Source: Stagonosporopsis chrysanthemi (Eukaryota; Ascomycota; Dothideomycetes; Pleosporales; Didymellaceae). Taken from it: DNA of 64,000 nucleotides. The translations under genes were made by a program, and so were the position numbers. The first letter of the stretch is position 1, and each line of letters begins with the position of its first letter. Shown here one piece after another: positions 12,469 through 24,572 of this stretch. The notes beneath the pieces are model-generated. The model worked only from the letters and a program-made list of their open reading frames with translations. It did no database searches and was not told the DNA's origin. Location of the stretch: assembly GCA_022560025.1 (NCBI GenBank), contig JAFISE010000088.1, positions 1 to 64,000 of the forward strand, read 5' to 3'.

Positions 12469-13167
12469 GTCTGTATTCAAGACTGTCGATGCTGCAGTGA
12501 TTTAGTATCGATGTCCAGCGAGCGTCCGTCTTCGTAGTCCAAACGCAAGACAAACACACACCCAAATCCGCTTCAGACTCTTTGCTACCAGCTTTGTCTC
12601 CACTTGCGCAAGAATACCCAATACTTAAATACCACAATCACCCTTCCTTCCCGACTATTCGGCACGCGTGTACGACGTAAAACGGGTCCACCGGACTCGT
12701 GGCTGCGTCACAGCCGGCAACACGGCTGCAGTACAACTGCCCAGCCCCATCACCCAGCCAAACTACTGGCATCTACAGGTCTCTGTTCTTGAAAAGCGAT
12801 CGTGCATGTTGTGGGCCCCGCGGACTGGTGGTTCTGACCCATGCGTGGAAAGCGACCAATCAGAGCGCGGGATGCGAGCTCGTGAGTGCTTGGTGGATGG
12901 GTGGTTGTTTAAGGTGCGATGGGGCGCGACAGAAAGGGAAGGATGGGGACTGGGTGCGATGATCTATGAGGCGATTCAAGGTGATAAGACGAGGTTTGGT
13001 GTGCGGGATGTGAGGTTTGGTGTGCAGATGGGGGTGTGACATCAACATGTAGCTAAGAAATAGGTGCTAAATGAACCCAATTGCTGGACAGGTGGTTGCA
13101 TAGAGATTGAGACTAGCGTGTCAGTAGCTTGATATTTCTGTATCTTCTCGCTCCATGAGCGCACGTT
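12469..13167. other. Promoter of the GH92 gene and 3' flank of REV3
   Basis: Because both neighbours are on -, this is the GH92 promoter plus the REV3 3' flank. A TATA-like TATTTAAG on - lies near 12618-12627, about 150 bases before the GH92 start. A 14-base sequence gaggtttggtgtgc occurs twice, at 12991 and 13012. A 123-codon open frame on + (12668-13039) has no family resemblance and is not annotated. Confidence 0.5.
12991..13025. repeat. Two-copy direct repeat, 21-bp period
   Basis: The 14-base word gaggtttggtgtgc occurs at 12991-13004 and 13012-13025 with a 7-base spacer. It is probably a local duplication in the REV3 3' flank. Confidence 0.7.
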
Positions 13168-16100
13168 CTACCATGCCAGCTCGATCCTATCAACACTCTT
13201 CTTCCTCTTCTTCTTTCCCTTCCTCTCCTCGAATTCCTCCGGGATTTCTTTCTCAAGCACGTCCACCACACGTCCCACTCCCTCCTTAAGATTTTCTAGC
13301 CGACTTTTCTCTCTGATTCGCGTATAGAACACCGGACAATCCCTGCTATCGCACTTGATCTCCTCTCCCCACGCCAGGCCCGAACAACTGCGACACACCA
13401 TATCGACATCCCTGACCCTGGTCTCGGACTCGAGCAGCCTCTCCTTCAGCGTGAGTAGCGCGCGCGCTGGCCGTCTTAGACACTGCGCACACAGCGGAAG
13501 CACCTTTAACGCATCCGGCTGCACGCCAGGCAGGTATGTAGGCGGCGGGGGAAGTTTGGCGCGACAGACAATGCACGAGCTGCTCTTCATGTAGCTTTCA
13601 AGCGTCTTCCTGAGACTCAGCTGACCCCCAACAAGCGACTTGCTCGCCAGTGGAACGGCGACGTTGCGCATACGCTGCACCTTGGGCATCTCATCGTACC
13701 ACTGGCGTACATTGGCGCCTACAAGATTGAAGATGCGCTCGAGCGGCGGAATCAGGTTCTTAGAGATGTAGTATTCGGCGTCGAGCTCGAGGTGATCGTT
13801 CGCGAGGAGGGTTTCAGGGGCGACGCAGCGATCGATGAGGCGAGCGCCTGGGGCACCAGTAATGACGACATAGGGGACGCGCTCGCCGTACTGAGGCTCG
13901 GTGCGTGGGTCGGCAAGCATGCGTTTTGTGGCGATGAGTGCGCCAGGTGGAGGAGGTCCGCGGTCAGAGTACGTACCGAGTTTGACTTCTTTGGCGAAGA
14001 GGAAGTCTTGAATGGAGATGCGGCCTTGCATAATTTTGGTGCATTGGTCTTGAAAGTATGACTTCACCTGGCTGAGGTCCGCAGTACGAAAGAGTATCCT
14101 GAGCGCTCGTTCTTCGATCTTTTGCTCTGCGGGCGTGCCGTCGCGACGGACGGTTTCTATGCCCTTCGCGTCGAATTCGGGCTCAGTCTGGTTCCTGTGT
14201 TCGTACTTGAAGCCTACATAGCGCTTCTTGGCCAGTAAAACGCATGGGTGATACACCTTCTCAAACTTAAGTTTGATGGGCCGTGGATTGGCGTCTGTGA
14301 TGGCTTTGGAGATTTCCTCGCCAATGGTGAAAGCTTGGTCGCGTGTGCGACCTTTGAGATGAATGAAGAGCGAGTCCGTGTCTCCGTATACGACTTCAGC
14401 GCCCCATTTTTCAGTTGCATGGATGAGAGCGATGGCCTTTTCGAGTGTCTCGCGGCCAGTTTGGACAATGCTGTCCGCAATCTCGGAGCAAGGCATGCGG
14501 CCTGAGAAAGATGCAGACGTGTAGCCATATGTGACATTGGCAAGCAGCTTCAAAGCCAACTGTCTGTTGTTGAGGAGCTGCTGCAATGTCTTGTCATCTT
14601 TGTCTTGCTTCATGCCGCTTTTGACCATCACTCTCGTTTCTAGAATCTCGCCCAGCATCTTCGCCAGTAAAGACTTTCGCATCTCGGGTTTGACATACAT
14701 CATGCCATTAGGCGCAATGTTGATGTGATCTTTGACAAGCTCTAGCAGTCGAGGCTCGCGCTTGAAGTCTGTAAACCCCATCTTGTTGCGCCCTCGCCAG
14801 CTCGTGATGCGTCCTAGGCATGTTGAATAGCACAGGTTGTATGCAATCATCACACTGGGATACAGAGACTGGAAGTCCAGCACGAGTAGCGGACTCGAAT
14901 AGAAAGCACTCTGTGGCTCCATAACAAGAGGCAGACACTCAAGGGCATTCTGTTGACCAACTTGTTTGCGACTTGGCGATATTAGAACGAAATTCTCGGG
15001 TTTGGCGATGCGGAACATTGTAGACTCGACCTTGAACTGCGATCCTCTGGAGATGACCGAGAAGAAGTCGACACCTAATAGGCGCGCCTGTTCGCTTGTG
15101 CGCGGTACGATCTCGTTTGCTTGCAGAATATCGAGGTTGAGCTGGATGCGCGACAGAAAGTGATTTAGGACCTTGGACAGATCCCGAGGCTTCGTGCTCA
15201 GATACCAGCTGGTGAGATCAGAATGCGTATAGTGAGGTATGCGCCTGTGCAGAAGATGAAAAACGACATTCTCCATCGTATACTGAAGTAAGTTCAGCTC
15301 TCCCCGCATGGCCCTCCAGATGTTAATCATATGACGCCCTGTCACGCGAATTGTGGAGGTGTGTGTGAACCCCCATCGATCTGCATCTTTACCAAACCTA
15401 CCATGAGATTGCGACTTCATTCTGCTGATCTCATCACAGAGGTTGTACTCGAACTTCATCCTGGCTCGCTCTATCAGGTAGCCCCAAGAGCTGTTGTGAA
15501 CTTCGTAGCCAGTGAGTATGTCTGGGTCGAACTGCCGCACGATGTCCACGATGCGATTGATGAGATCCAACTCATCCTCTTCATATTCAACTTCGACTAA
15601 GACCTGCTTCGCGATGCGCTCGGCGATGCCATCCTCGTCTGACAGACAGACCACTCCTACCCGGGGTCGATCTGTCACTGCGTTCTCTTCTCCTTCAACA
15701 GACCAGAATATGCATTGTATCTCATCCTCTGCAGGATCCGGCACGAGGTCGCCCCTTGAATTGACGTGTACTTCAAGGCTCATGATACTCATGTATTGCG
15801 TCTCGTGCTTAACGCTGGTCGACTTCTGCTTCTGGGAAAATTTGAAGCCATGCTTGTTCTTCTGTGTCGGTCCTTCAATTTGCGACAGGTGATCGCTAAA
15901 CTTGACCTTTCGTGTCTTAGGCGTCTGGGCATTTCTGCGTTTTGAGGCCGTCTTCACCGGTGCGGTTTTGCTTGGTTGTTGCTCAAGCCACTCTTCAACT
16001 TCCCCAAATGATGGTGGCAGCCGTGAGATCTCCCAGTTCCGAAGGCTGCAGCGTTGAGACCGAATCCTGCTCTCTGCTTTCGCCTTCTTTCTGTCTACCA

Positions 16101-18353
16101 TGACAGGTTTCTGCTCCCCAAAGTTGGCAGGATGTCTTCCAGTTGGGTCGAACGGAGGCAAATAGGGTAGCGTAGTGCTCTGCAATCTGAACTCACGCCC
16201 AGCGTACTCGCGAGGTCGGTCGGGTACATCTTTCTCGTTGCTGTAATAGGCATCTTGAAAGATGAAAGGTGGTAATCCAGCGTGCATCATAGTATCGCTG
16301 ACTTCGCCGGCAGAAGGAGGCAGAGTATTGAAGTACACTGTCGAAGTCTTATGCGGAAATGAATCCACCAATTTGTCAACCAAAGACAATGTCTGTTCGA
16401 TTGCTTTGGTTCCACTACTGTTGGGTCTGATGGGTGAAGTCTTCTGATGTGTCCAAGGAGTCACAGGGGTCATCAGCGTTCCTCCCATCATGAGTAGCTT
16501 AGGCCCAGGTGTCTTTGGTAGTTCTTGCAAATTTGAGTAGCCAGACTGACTGAGTCGGTGCTTCGTTCCTGGATCATTGGAATTTTTTACAACTGGAAAC
16601 GACGTAGTCGTCGGCCCTCGGCGGCCTGATGCTTTGATACTAGTCTGTGAAGATTGGCTAAGTCGAGGCCCATCTTGATCGTGCGTTTGGGGTGTTTGTA
16701 TTTGTCCACCACCCTCGAGTCTCTCACGAAATGATAACTTCTTCGCTGTCAGTAAAGAGGAGTTCAGGATCCTTTGACGTTTTTGCGGGGACTCGAGTTC
16801 CGGTTCGAGATTCCTCTTGCGTATGGTAGACGGACTATTAGGATCACCGATACTTCCCGCGTCGCTTGGGTCTACGAGATCGATGCCTTCATCAAATTGG
16901 TCATCTGAATCCTCCCCATCACCCGGCTGGCGCATAAGGGACACGGTCAAAGGATCAAGCGATTGTTGTTCTTCAGTATCCGACTGCCCGTCCTGTCCCG
17001 CTTCGTCCTCAGCAGCTTTGACAGCGAGACCAGGAAGCTGCTCTATACTGCCAAGACATAGGCATTCTCCGGAAAGTGCATTGACTAATGTCATTGTGCT
17101 CTTGACCTCTGCGCTGATTGATTCTGGCTCGGCTTCCTGTCCTTGCTGGTCCTCATCGTCACCTATCTTTTGATTCAAGAGATTCTCCGGGAACAAATCT
17201 TCGACGCTTTCCACTGTAGTTCTTATTTTCTCCAGACCTGGCGTCTCTTTCACGAAAGTGCCAAAGCTAACATCGTCCCTGTGCGTCTTCTCTTCTTCGA
17301 TTAGACCTTGCACAAGTTCTCGGTATTCTTCCTCGTGTATCCAGCCACCTTTGTTTGTGTTTCTTGGGTCTGCAGACATAGATACCATTACTTCGGCAGG
17401 AAACGGACTGCTTGCTGTGTCGCTGAGACCCAGTTGCCGTTTTCGACGACGCGTTTCGTCTTTCCAAAGATCTGCCATCGATGGCACATATTTGTCGTCC
17501 GGATTCCGGGGCATCTGACTTGAACGCTCTAAAAAGTCGTGATGGATGGGTCGATACTGTAACTCATGCCGGTTCAAGATGTCTTGTACGCAGATGTCGA
17601 CCTCAAGCGTGCAATGGCTCTGTCGAGGGTACTGATCATCTTCTGTGATGAACTCCTCTGGAATCGACATATCATGCCACTTGTGCGTTTTGGTGCCGAT
17701 ATCTTTACTGTCCGGGACAGGTCCACGGAACTGTACCTTTGCGCAGTTGATGTAGTCGCAACCAAACAAGTTGTAATCGCACATCCATTGCAAGAGGTAC
17801 TGCAAGTGGCTTTCATAAGGCTGAAACATGCGGTTCAAGATAGCTCCCTGGTGCAGTAGATCGGCGAATCGAGTCATGTGCATGGGATTCAGCATATAGA
17901 CCTTGAGGAAGACCTTGTATCCAACGTTGTATCCAAAGAAAGGTACTCCTTTCACGAGCGAGATATGACCGACATATACTGACTTTCCATCGTAGGGGTT
18001 TCGACGATACGTTGAGGCAAGCGCGTGGTCGATGGAAGCTCGTAGGGAATGGATGTAAGTGTTGACTGCATTATGTCAGCATCGTCACAACTCATCTCGA
18101 AAGCAGTCTTACCAACGTCTTCATCGAGGCTGCCTGAGTACTCGAGGTACAGATATGGCAGCGCTCCATGTATATGCGCGCATACTTTCTGCCCAGTCTC
18201 GGTGGCACCGAAAGCTCGTATAACTGACACTTGAGGCGAGGCCTCACGCGACTTTTGGGACGGTCCATTTCCTGGCCTCAGAGCTGGATCGAGATCCGTC
18301 TGCGCCGCCTGGTAGTTGTCGATGCAGTTGAGGCGGAAGCGGAATGTCTCCAT
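13168..18353 (-). CDS. REV3: DNA polymerase zeta catalytic subunit
   Basis: B-family polymerase that extends past DNA lesions with Rev7 and Rev1 (translesion synthesis), in the nucleus. Two exons on -: 18353-18113 and 18065-13168, giving 1712 residues. The N-terminal domain includes DGKSVYVGHISLVKGVPFFGYN just after the intron. A long, poorly conserved Ser/Asp-rich region spans roughly residues 250-750. Polymerase motif A (DFQSLYPS) is at about 1142. Motif B (KLLANVTYGYTSASFSGRMPC) follows, then motif C (YGDTDS) at about 1306. The C-terminus carries two cysteine clusters: CIVCRAKL with LPLCAQC (CysA, zinc) near 1576 and CRSCSGLAW with CDSRDC (CysB, iron-sulphur in B-family polymerases) near 1635. 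It ends in a basic Lys/Arg tail. It diverges from SLU7. Confidence 0.95.
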
Positions 18354-18657
18354 GACGACATTGGTCTATTAGCGGTCTGATGTAGACGGAAGGAAAGGAA
18401 AGTCATCACAAATAGTATACAAGCTCGAATCCAGTGTGGTCCTGCATTCTGCAAGCGATTCCGAGGTCGATGCAAGGGTCGAAGCAAGCGCGTCGCCAAA
18501 GTTCAAACAACAAGGTACGCGTATACGCGCGAACATGTGACATGCTAGCGTTGGTGCTGCAGCCCTACGGGTACAGCTCCACTCTTTGCCGCATCTTCGC
18601 TGAGCCACCACGCGGATCTTCACTCAGCTTCACCACCCAACGACCCCTGTCGCCAAC
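18354..18657. promoter_or_regulatory. Bidirectional promoter REV3/SLU7
   Basis: The two start codons are only 304 bases apart and face away from each other, so both promoters must share this stretch unless transcripts begin within a neighbour. I see no strong TATA box. A palindromic word ggtacgcgtatacgcgcg lies near 18513-18530. Confidence 0.7.
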
Positions 18658-20094
18658 ATGCCACCCGTCGGCGAGCCGAGAAAGCCGGACATCTCCGCTG
18701 CAGCGAAGGAGCGTAACGAGTACATTCCTTCTTTCATCTCGAAGAAGCCTTTCTATGCCATTGATGAGAACGGCAACGACAACGGCGACGATTACCTCGA
18801 GCACCAGCGTCTGCAGAAGCAAGAACAAGATTCGACATGGTACGACCGTGGAAAGAAACTTGGGCCGGCCGCCACAAAGTACCGCAAAGGTGCTTGCGAG
18901 AACTGCGGAGCGATGACCCATAAGAAGAAGGATTGCTTAAGCAGACCGCGCAAGGCAGGCGCAAAGTTCACTGGCAAGCGCATCGAAGCAGATGAAGTCA
19001 TCCAAGACGTACAGCAAAGCTGGGATGCGAAGCGAGACCGATGGAACGGATACGATGCCACGGACTTCAATCAGGTCATTGAGGAGTACAATGATATGGA
19101 AAAGTTGCGCCTCGAATCCAAAAAGGCGGCAGACGGCGACAAGTCTGGGGATGAGGATGACGAGGGCGACAAATACGATGCTGAGACCGATATGGGCAGG
19201 AAGCAGGCAACATCGACAAGGAACCTGCGTTTGCGGGAAGATACCGCAAAGTACTTGCTTAACCTCGACCTCGACTCAGCCAAATACGACCCCAAGACAC
19301 GTTCGATGGTGGACAGCGGGGCAGTTTCGGACAAAGCAGCACAATTGGTGGCAGAGGATGGATTTATGCGTGCGTCTGGTGACGCCGCTGAGTTCGAGAG
19401 AGCACAACGCTACGCATGGGAGACACAAGAGCGTGGGGACAAAAACAAGCTGCATCTTCAAGCAAACCCCACGTCAGGAGAAGTCATGCGCAAGAAGCAA
19501 CTTCAGGAGGAAGAGGAGAAAAAGAGGGCTAAGGTCAAAGCTCTTGCTGAAAAGTACGGCGCGCAAGAGAAGTTCACTGACGAGTCGATACGCAAGATTG
19601 CTGTTACAGAGAACGAGCGATACGTCGAGTACGACGAGCGAGGTGGTATCAAGGGTGCGCCCAAGATCAAGGCCAAATCAAAGTATGCAGAGGATGTCTT
19701 CCCCGGGAATCACACATCAGTTTGGGGCAGCTGGTGGGCAAATTTTCAGTGGGGATTTGTATGCTGTCACTCCACAGTCAAGAATTCGTACTGCACGGGC
19801 GAGGCTGGCAAAGAGGCATTTGCTAAGGCAGAGGCAATGCGAACGGGTGCTGAGCTCGAGGAGGTGCCGAGGTCGATTGCATGGAAAGAAGAGGAAGCAC
19901 TCGAAGAGCACGTGCCGAATGCCCCAGACAAGGACCAGAAGGCGAAGCAAGACGCGGCCAAGCGCAAGCGAACCATAGCCGAGATGACGGGCGACGTGAA
20001 CGAGGAGGAGATGGAGGAGTACAGGCGTAAGCGCACAATGGCTGCTGATCCCATGGCTGCCTACCTGAATGGAAATAAGACCGATGCAGTATGA
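18658..20094 (+). CDS. SLU7: Pre-mRNA splicing factor Slu7
   Basis: Second-step splicing factor that helps choose and dock the 3' splice site in the spliceosome. This single-exon gene encodes 478 residues, near the usual fungal length. The N-terminus carries the family segment YIPSFISKKPFYAIDE. A CCHC zinc knuckle follows as Cys80-x2-Cys83-x4-His88-x4-Cys93 (ACENCGAMTHKKKDC), then GAKFTGKRIEADEV and KRDRWNGYD. The centre holds the conserved NPTSGEVMRKKQ-like and DVFPGNHTSVWGSWW segments, then WGFVCCHSTVKNSYCTGEAGK. The C-terminus is a charged, Lys/Glu-rich nuclear-type tail. The start ATG is the first in frame and lies 304 bases from the REV3 start. Confidence 0.95.
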   Translation: MPPVGEPRKPDISAAAKERNEYIPSFISKKPFYAIDENGNDNGDDYLEHQRLQKQEQDSTWYDRGKKLGPAATKYRKGACENCGAMTHKKKDCLSRPRKAGAKFTGKRIEADEVIQDVQQSWDAKRDRWNGYDATDFNQVIEEYNDMEKLRLESKKAADGDKSGDEDDEGDKYDAETDMGRKQATSTRNLRLREDTAKYLLNLDLDSAKYDPKTRSMVDSGAVSDKAAQLVAEDGFMRASGDAAEFERAQRYAWETQERGDKNKLHLQANPTSGEVMRKKQLQEEEEKKRAKVKALAEKYGAQEKFTDESIRKIAVTENERYVEYDERGGIKGAPKIKAKSKYAEDVFPGNHTSVWGSWWANFQWGFVCCHSTVKNSYCTGEAGKEAFAKAEAMRTGAELEEVPRSIAWKEEEALEEHVPNAPDKDQKAKQDAAKRKRTIAEMTGDVNEEEMEEYRRKRTMAADPMAAYLNGNKTDAV

Positions 20095-20686
20095 GATGGC
20101 TTCATCATCATTGAAGAGCTTCACTTTTCTTTCTTCTATCTTAGCATCGCGTGGCGCTACGGCAAGGCGTTTATACCCAGAGCTGCATACCAGCAACGGC
20201 CTGTAGAATGACATATAGTTCCTGATGATCGAATGCGTTGTCCTGCAGAGTGCATTGTTGATCGGTGTCATGCAGCTGGGGTTCGAGGCTCCCGACTCCC
20301 CATACGCACTTCTCTCCCTCCATTACGGCTGCCAGCTCACAGAAAAATCGATTGCGCATGCAGCCGCGCGTATGCGTTGTATCACGGCAAGGCAGCAGTT
20401 TGGGGAATTCCGGGGGCGCTGAGTGGTGAGTAGGGGTGGCTCGGGGGCTGACGCAATGCGCGGACGCCGCCAAGAGGGCATCTATGGGGCAAGGCGCGCG
20501 CATCAGGGATTCGAGCTCATGCTCGAGAGCGCCCAAACTCACCCCTCCGCCCAATTCTCCCTCCTACACATACGTGCAGGCCGCTTACATTGTGCCTGCC
20601 TACCTAATTGCCTCCGTCCCCCGTGCCTTCTCTAGTGATCGCGACTGCCGCCAGAGAGCCCTGAGCAGGCAACGACACCGGTCAAG
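20095..20686. other. SLU7-SLA2 intergenic region
   Basis: Contains the SLU7 3' flank and the SLA2 promoter. A tRNA-like T-loop word (ggttcgaggct, about 20280) lacks the other tRNA parts. C/T-rich tracts near 20545-20635 suggest the SLA2 leader. No gene is seen, and no mating-type gene lies on this side of SLA2. Confidence 0.5.
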
Positions 20687-23600
20687 ATGGCACTCTACGG
20701 GTCCAGCAGGAATGTTGACATGGGAAAGTCAGTCAGACATGTTTCCGCCGTCATCACTATACAGTGCTGATTATATGCTCAGGCAAGAGTCGGAGCTTGC
20801 CATCAACATCCGCAAAGCAACCAGCATCGAGGAGGTCTCGCCCAAACGTACGTCCGCAACCTCCGAGACAATCGACCAAAGCTCATTGTGATGACAGGCA
20901 AGCATGTGCGAGCATGTATCGTGTATACATGGGACCATAAGAGCTCTGCCTCCTTCTGGCAGGGCATGAAAGTGTATGTCACGCCAGATCTCCAGCGCCG
21001 TTACCACGCAGGCGCGCTCAATCGACTGAAACACCACTGATGTCGAGTGCAGGCAGCCAATCCTCGCCGACGAGATTCAGACGTTCAAAGCGCTCATTAC
21101 TGTACACAAAGTCCTCCAGGAAGGCCACCCCATCGTTCTGAAGGAGGCGCAATCCAACACCAGTTGGCTGGAGAGCTTGTCGCGAGGCGCGACAGACGGC
21201 GCAGGTGCTAGAGGATACGCGCCTCTCATCTCCGAGTATATCTATTACCTCATGGCCAAGCTGGCGTTCCACCGACAACATCCTGAGTTTAACGGTACGA
21301 GCAGCAGGCGCAAGGCTTCGAGCAAGGATTGACAGCAGGCAGGAACTTTCGAGTACGAGGAGTACATCAGCTTGAAGTCCATCAACGACCCCAACGAGGG
21401 GTACGAGACTATCTCAGACCTCATGACCCTGCAGGACCAGATCGACGCATTCCAGAAGCTCATCTTCTCTCACTTCCGAAGCGGCGCCAACAACGAATGC
21501 AGGATAGCTGCGCTGGTTCCGTTGGTTCAGGAGAGCTATGGTATCTACAAGTTCATCACCAGCATGTTGCGCGCCATGCACACCAGTAAGTTCAGCTCTC
21601 AAGTGTATGCAAGTTCATGCTGACAAGTACAGCCCTGGGCGACGATGAGGCTCTCTCTCCTCTTCGCGGCAGATATGACGCCCAGCACTACCGCCTCGTC
21701 AAGTTCTACTACGAATGCTCGAACCTCCGATACCTCACAAGCTTGATCACCGTCCCGAAGCTCCCTCAAGATCCTCCAAACCTTCTTTCCGAAGACGAGT
21801 CGGCGCCAGCTCTACCCGCACGGCCGAGGGTCGCTGAACCTACTCCTGCGCCTCGGGCGCCATCTGTCGACCCAGAGCCAATCAACGAATTCTGGAAGGA
21901 TGACCAGAAAAGACAGCAAGAGCAATATGAGGAGGAGCAGCGGAAGCTACAACAACAATGGGAAGATTCGCAGCGTCAGCAACAGCAACAGCAAATGCAG
22001 GCGCAGAGAGATTTTGAGGAGCAGCAAAGACTACAAGCGGAGCAAGCGCGTCTCGCACAAGAGCAGCTTATGCGCGACCAGTACCAGCAACAGACTCAGG
22101 GCCGACTCGCGGAGCTCGAGCGGGAAAACTTGAATGCGCGTGCGCAATACGAGCGCGATCAGCTCATGTTGCAGCAGTACGATCAGAGGATGAAGGCCCT
22201 CGAGGGAGAAATCGCGCAAATGAACCAGAATTTTGGTTCGCAGATGAGCTCCCGCGACGAACAGCTTCGAGCGCTCCAAGAGCAGCTCAACACCTGGAGA
22301 TCGAAATACGAATCACTGGCCAAGCTCTACTCGCAGCTGCGCCATGAACACCTGCAGCTCCTCCAAAAGTTCAAGGCAGTTCAGCTCAAGGCCAACTCTG
22401 CTCAAGAAGCCATCGACGCCCGTGACAAGCTGCAGCGCGAGCTCAAGACGAAGAACCTTGAATTAGCAGACATGATCCGCGAACGTGACCGTGCGATGAT
22501 GGAGAAGGACCGAAGCTCCGGTGGCCACCGCGACGAAGTCGAGAAGCTCAAGCGCGAGCTGCGCGAGGCTCTTGATCGCGTCGATAACTCGGAGCGAGGC
22601 AAGGGCTCTGAGCTGTCTGCTATGCTGTCAAGGCACAACCGTGAGATTGCTGATCTAGAGGAGGCTCTGCGCAACAAGACACGCCAGCTTGACCAGCTGC
22701 AGATGAAGCACCGCGAAGGAGACTCGGATCTCGAGCGTCTGCTGCGCGACAAGGAAGAAGAGCTTGAGATCTTCCGTGCTGGCATGGACCAAACATTGCT
22801 CGAGCTGAACGAGCTCAAGCTGAATGGCAACGCCGCCGATGACGTTCTGGATGGACACCTCGACACTATCCTGCAGGACAGCTTGCAGAAGATTAACGAC
22901 ATCATCGACTCTGTTCTGCAAAGCGGTGTTCAGCGCGTGGATGATGCTCTCTACGAGCTGGACTCTTCTATGCAGGCTGGTAATCAGAACGCTACTGGCC
23001 CTTACGTGCTCTCGCAGATCGAGAACGCTTCCACAAGTGCCATGGAATTCTCGACAGCCTTCAACAACTTCATCGCAGATGGACATAACGCGAAGCATGC
23101 CGAGGTCATCAACGCCGTCAACAGCTTTTCTGGCGCTATTGTGGACGTTCTCATCAACACCAAGGGCCTGACAAGATTCGCCTCAGATGAAAATAAGGCC
23201 GACCAGCTTATCAACGGAGCGCGAGCCTCTGCAACTTCCACCATCAGGTTCTTCCGCAGTGTACAGTCTGTACGAATGTACGATCTCGACGCAGAGCAGA
23301 AGATCGACGTGGTCATCAACAACAGCTCTGAAGTCGTTCGCAACCTTCAGAGTCTGTCTAAGCTCGCAGACGCTTTTGCGCCGAAGAGCAAACTGAACAC
23401 AAATGGAGATCTCGGCGAAGTTGTTGATGACGAACTTACGAAGGCTGCCAACGCGATTCAGGCGGCTGCCGACCGTCTTGCCAAGCTGAAGAACAAGCCG
23501 CGAGATCAGTTCTCTACTTATGAGCTTAAGATCCACGACTCGATCCTCGATGCGGCCATTACAGTGACTAACGCCATTGCGCAACTCATCAAGGCCGCCA

Positions 23601-24173
23601 CAGCATCGCAGCAAGAAATTGTTCGCGAAGGCCGTGGAAGCATGTCCAAGACTCAGTTCTACAAGAAGCACAACCGCTGGACCGAAGGGCTTATCAGTGC
23701 TGCCAAGGCTGTTGCTACTTCCACTAATATGCTCATCGAGACAGCTGACGGTGTCATCTCAGGCCGCAACTCGCCTGAACAGCTCATCGTCGCTTCCAAT
23801 GACGTTGCTGCCTCGACCGCACAACTGGTCGCTGCTAGTCGTGTGAAGGCCAGCTTCATGAGCAAGACCCAAGACAGGCTAGAGACAGCATCGAAGAGTG
23901 TCACTGCTGCCTGCCGTGCTCTTGTGAGGCAGGTCCAAGACATCATTGCCCAGAAGAATAGAGATGATGGTGACGTGGTAGACTACACCAAGCTGAGCGA
24001 TCACGAGTTTAAGGTCAGACAGATGGAGCAGCAGGTATGTCGCGTTCTAGTAGAGAAACTGACGACGCTTGCTAACAACATAACAGGTCGAGATTCTGCA
24101 GCTCGAGAACCAGCTCTCGCAAGCGCGTGTCAGGCTAGGCGAGATGCGCAAGCTGTCCTACCTGGAAGAGTAG
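20687..24173 (+). CDS. SLA2: Endocytic adaptor Sla2/End4 (ANTH and I/LWEQ domains)
   Basis: Links clathrin-coated endocytic pits and PI(4,5)P2 to actin at the plasma membrane. Seven exons: 20687-20727, 20783-20847, 20898-20973, 21053-21294, 21343-21585, 21633-24034 and 24087-24173, giving 1051 residues. The ANTH domain covers about 1-270 (ELAINIRKATS, VRACIVYTWDHKSSASFW, EFNGTFEYEEYISLK). A Pro-rich then Gln-rich linker follows (runs of Q near 21970-21995). A long coiled coil extends to about residue 610. The talin-like I/LWEQ (THATCH) actin-binding domain covers about 780-1020 (EGLISAAKAVATSTNMLIETADG). Intron 1 has an unusual gtcagt donor. The five 5' introns lie within the ANTH coding part. 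SLA2 commonly flanks MAT in ascomycetes, but none is seen here. Confidence 0.95.
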
Positions 24174-24572
24174 GGTGCATCAAGTCGATGCTCGTAAAAG
24201 TGGCATTCTCTTCTTGGTAGATAGTCTTGTGTAATTTAATCGTATCGTGGAAAGCTATGTCTTGGGGAAGCATGGAGGTCGCGGTTGTCTTTTCTGGGGC
24301 AGAAGCAGGGTGCCAAGGCATCTTGCTTGTTGTGTGCACCAATACCAAATCGTTTCATCCCAATTCCTCTATTAGTTTCCGTACATTCTGTCCGCTGTAC
24401 TCGTTATAGATGCTGTCATCTCGATTGGAAGAGTGACGGAAAGGAGAGATAGATGTATTTACATTGTTCCAGAATAATCTAATAATTTGAGTCGTCTATA
24501 AAAAGCCATGCTGCGATCTGTCCTAACGTCTACACAAACCGCACATCTTACACCTCGCGCCTTCCCATCCCT
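24174..24572. other. Convergent 3' flanks of SLA2 and the SDR gene
   Basis: Both neighbours end here. The stretch is AT-richer than its flanks near 24440-24500 (agatgtatttacattgttccagaataatctaataattt), consistent with 3' UTR and polyadenylation DNA. No gene seen. Confidence 0.6.

Noticed and set aside
12668..13039. A 123-codon open frame on + between the GH92 gene and REV3
   Set aside because: No ATG context, domain or codon pattern supports it. It overlaps the GH92 promoter and contains the 21-bp-period repeat.
20276..20300. tRNA T-arm-like word ggttcgaggctcc
   Set aside because: No matching A box, anticodon arm or acceptor stem could be found at the expected distance upstream.
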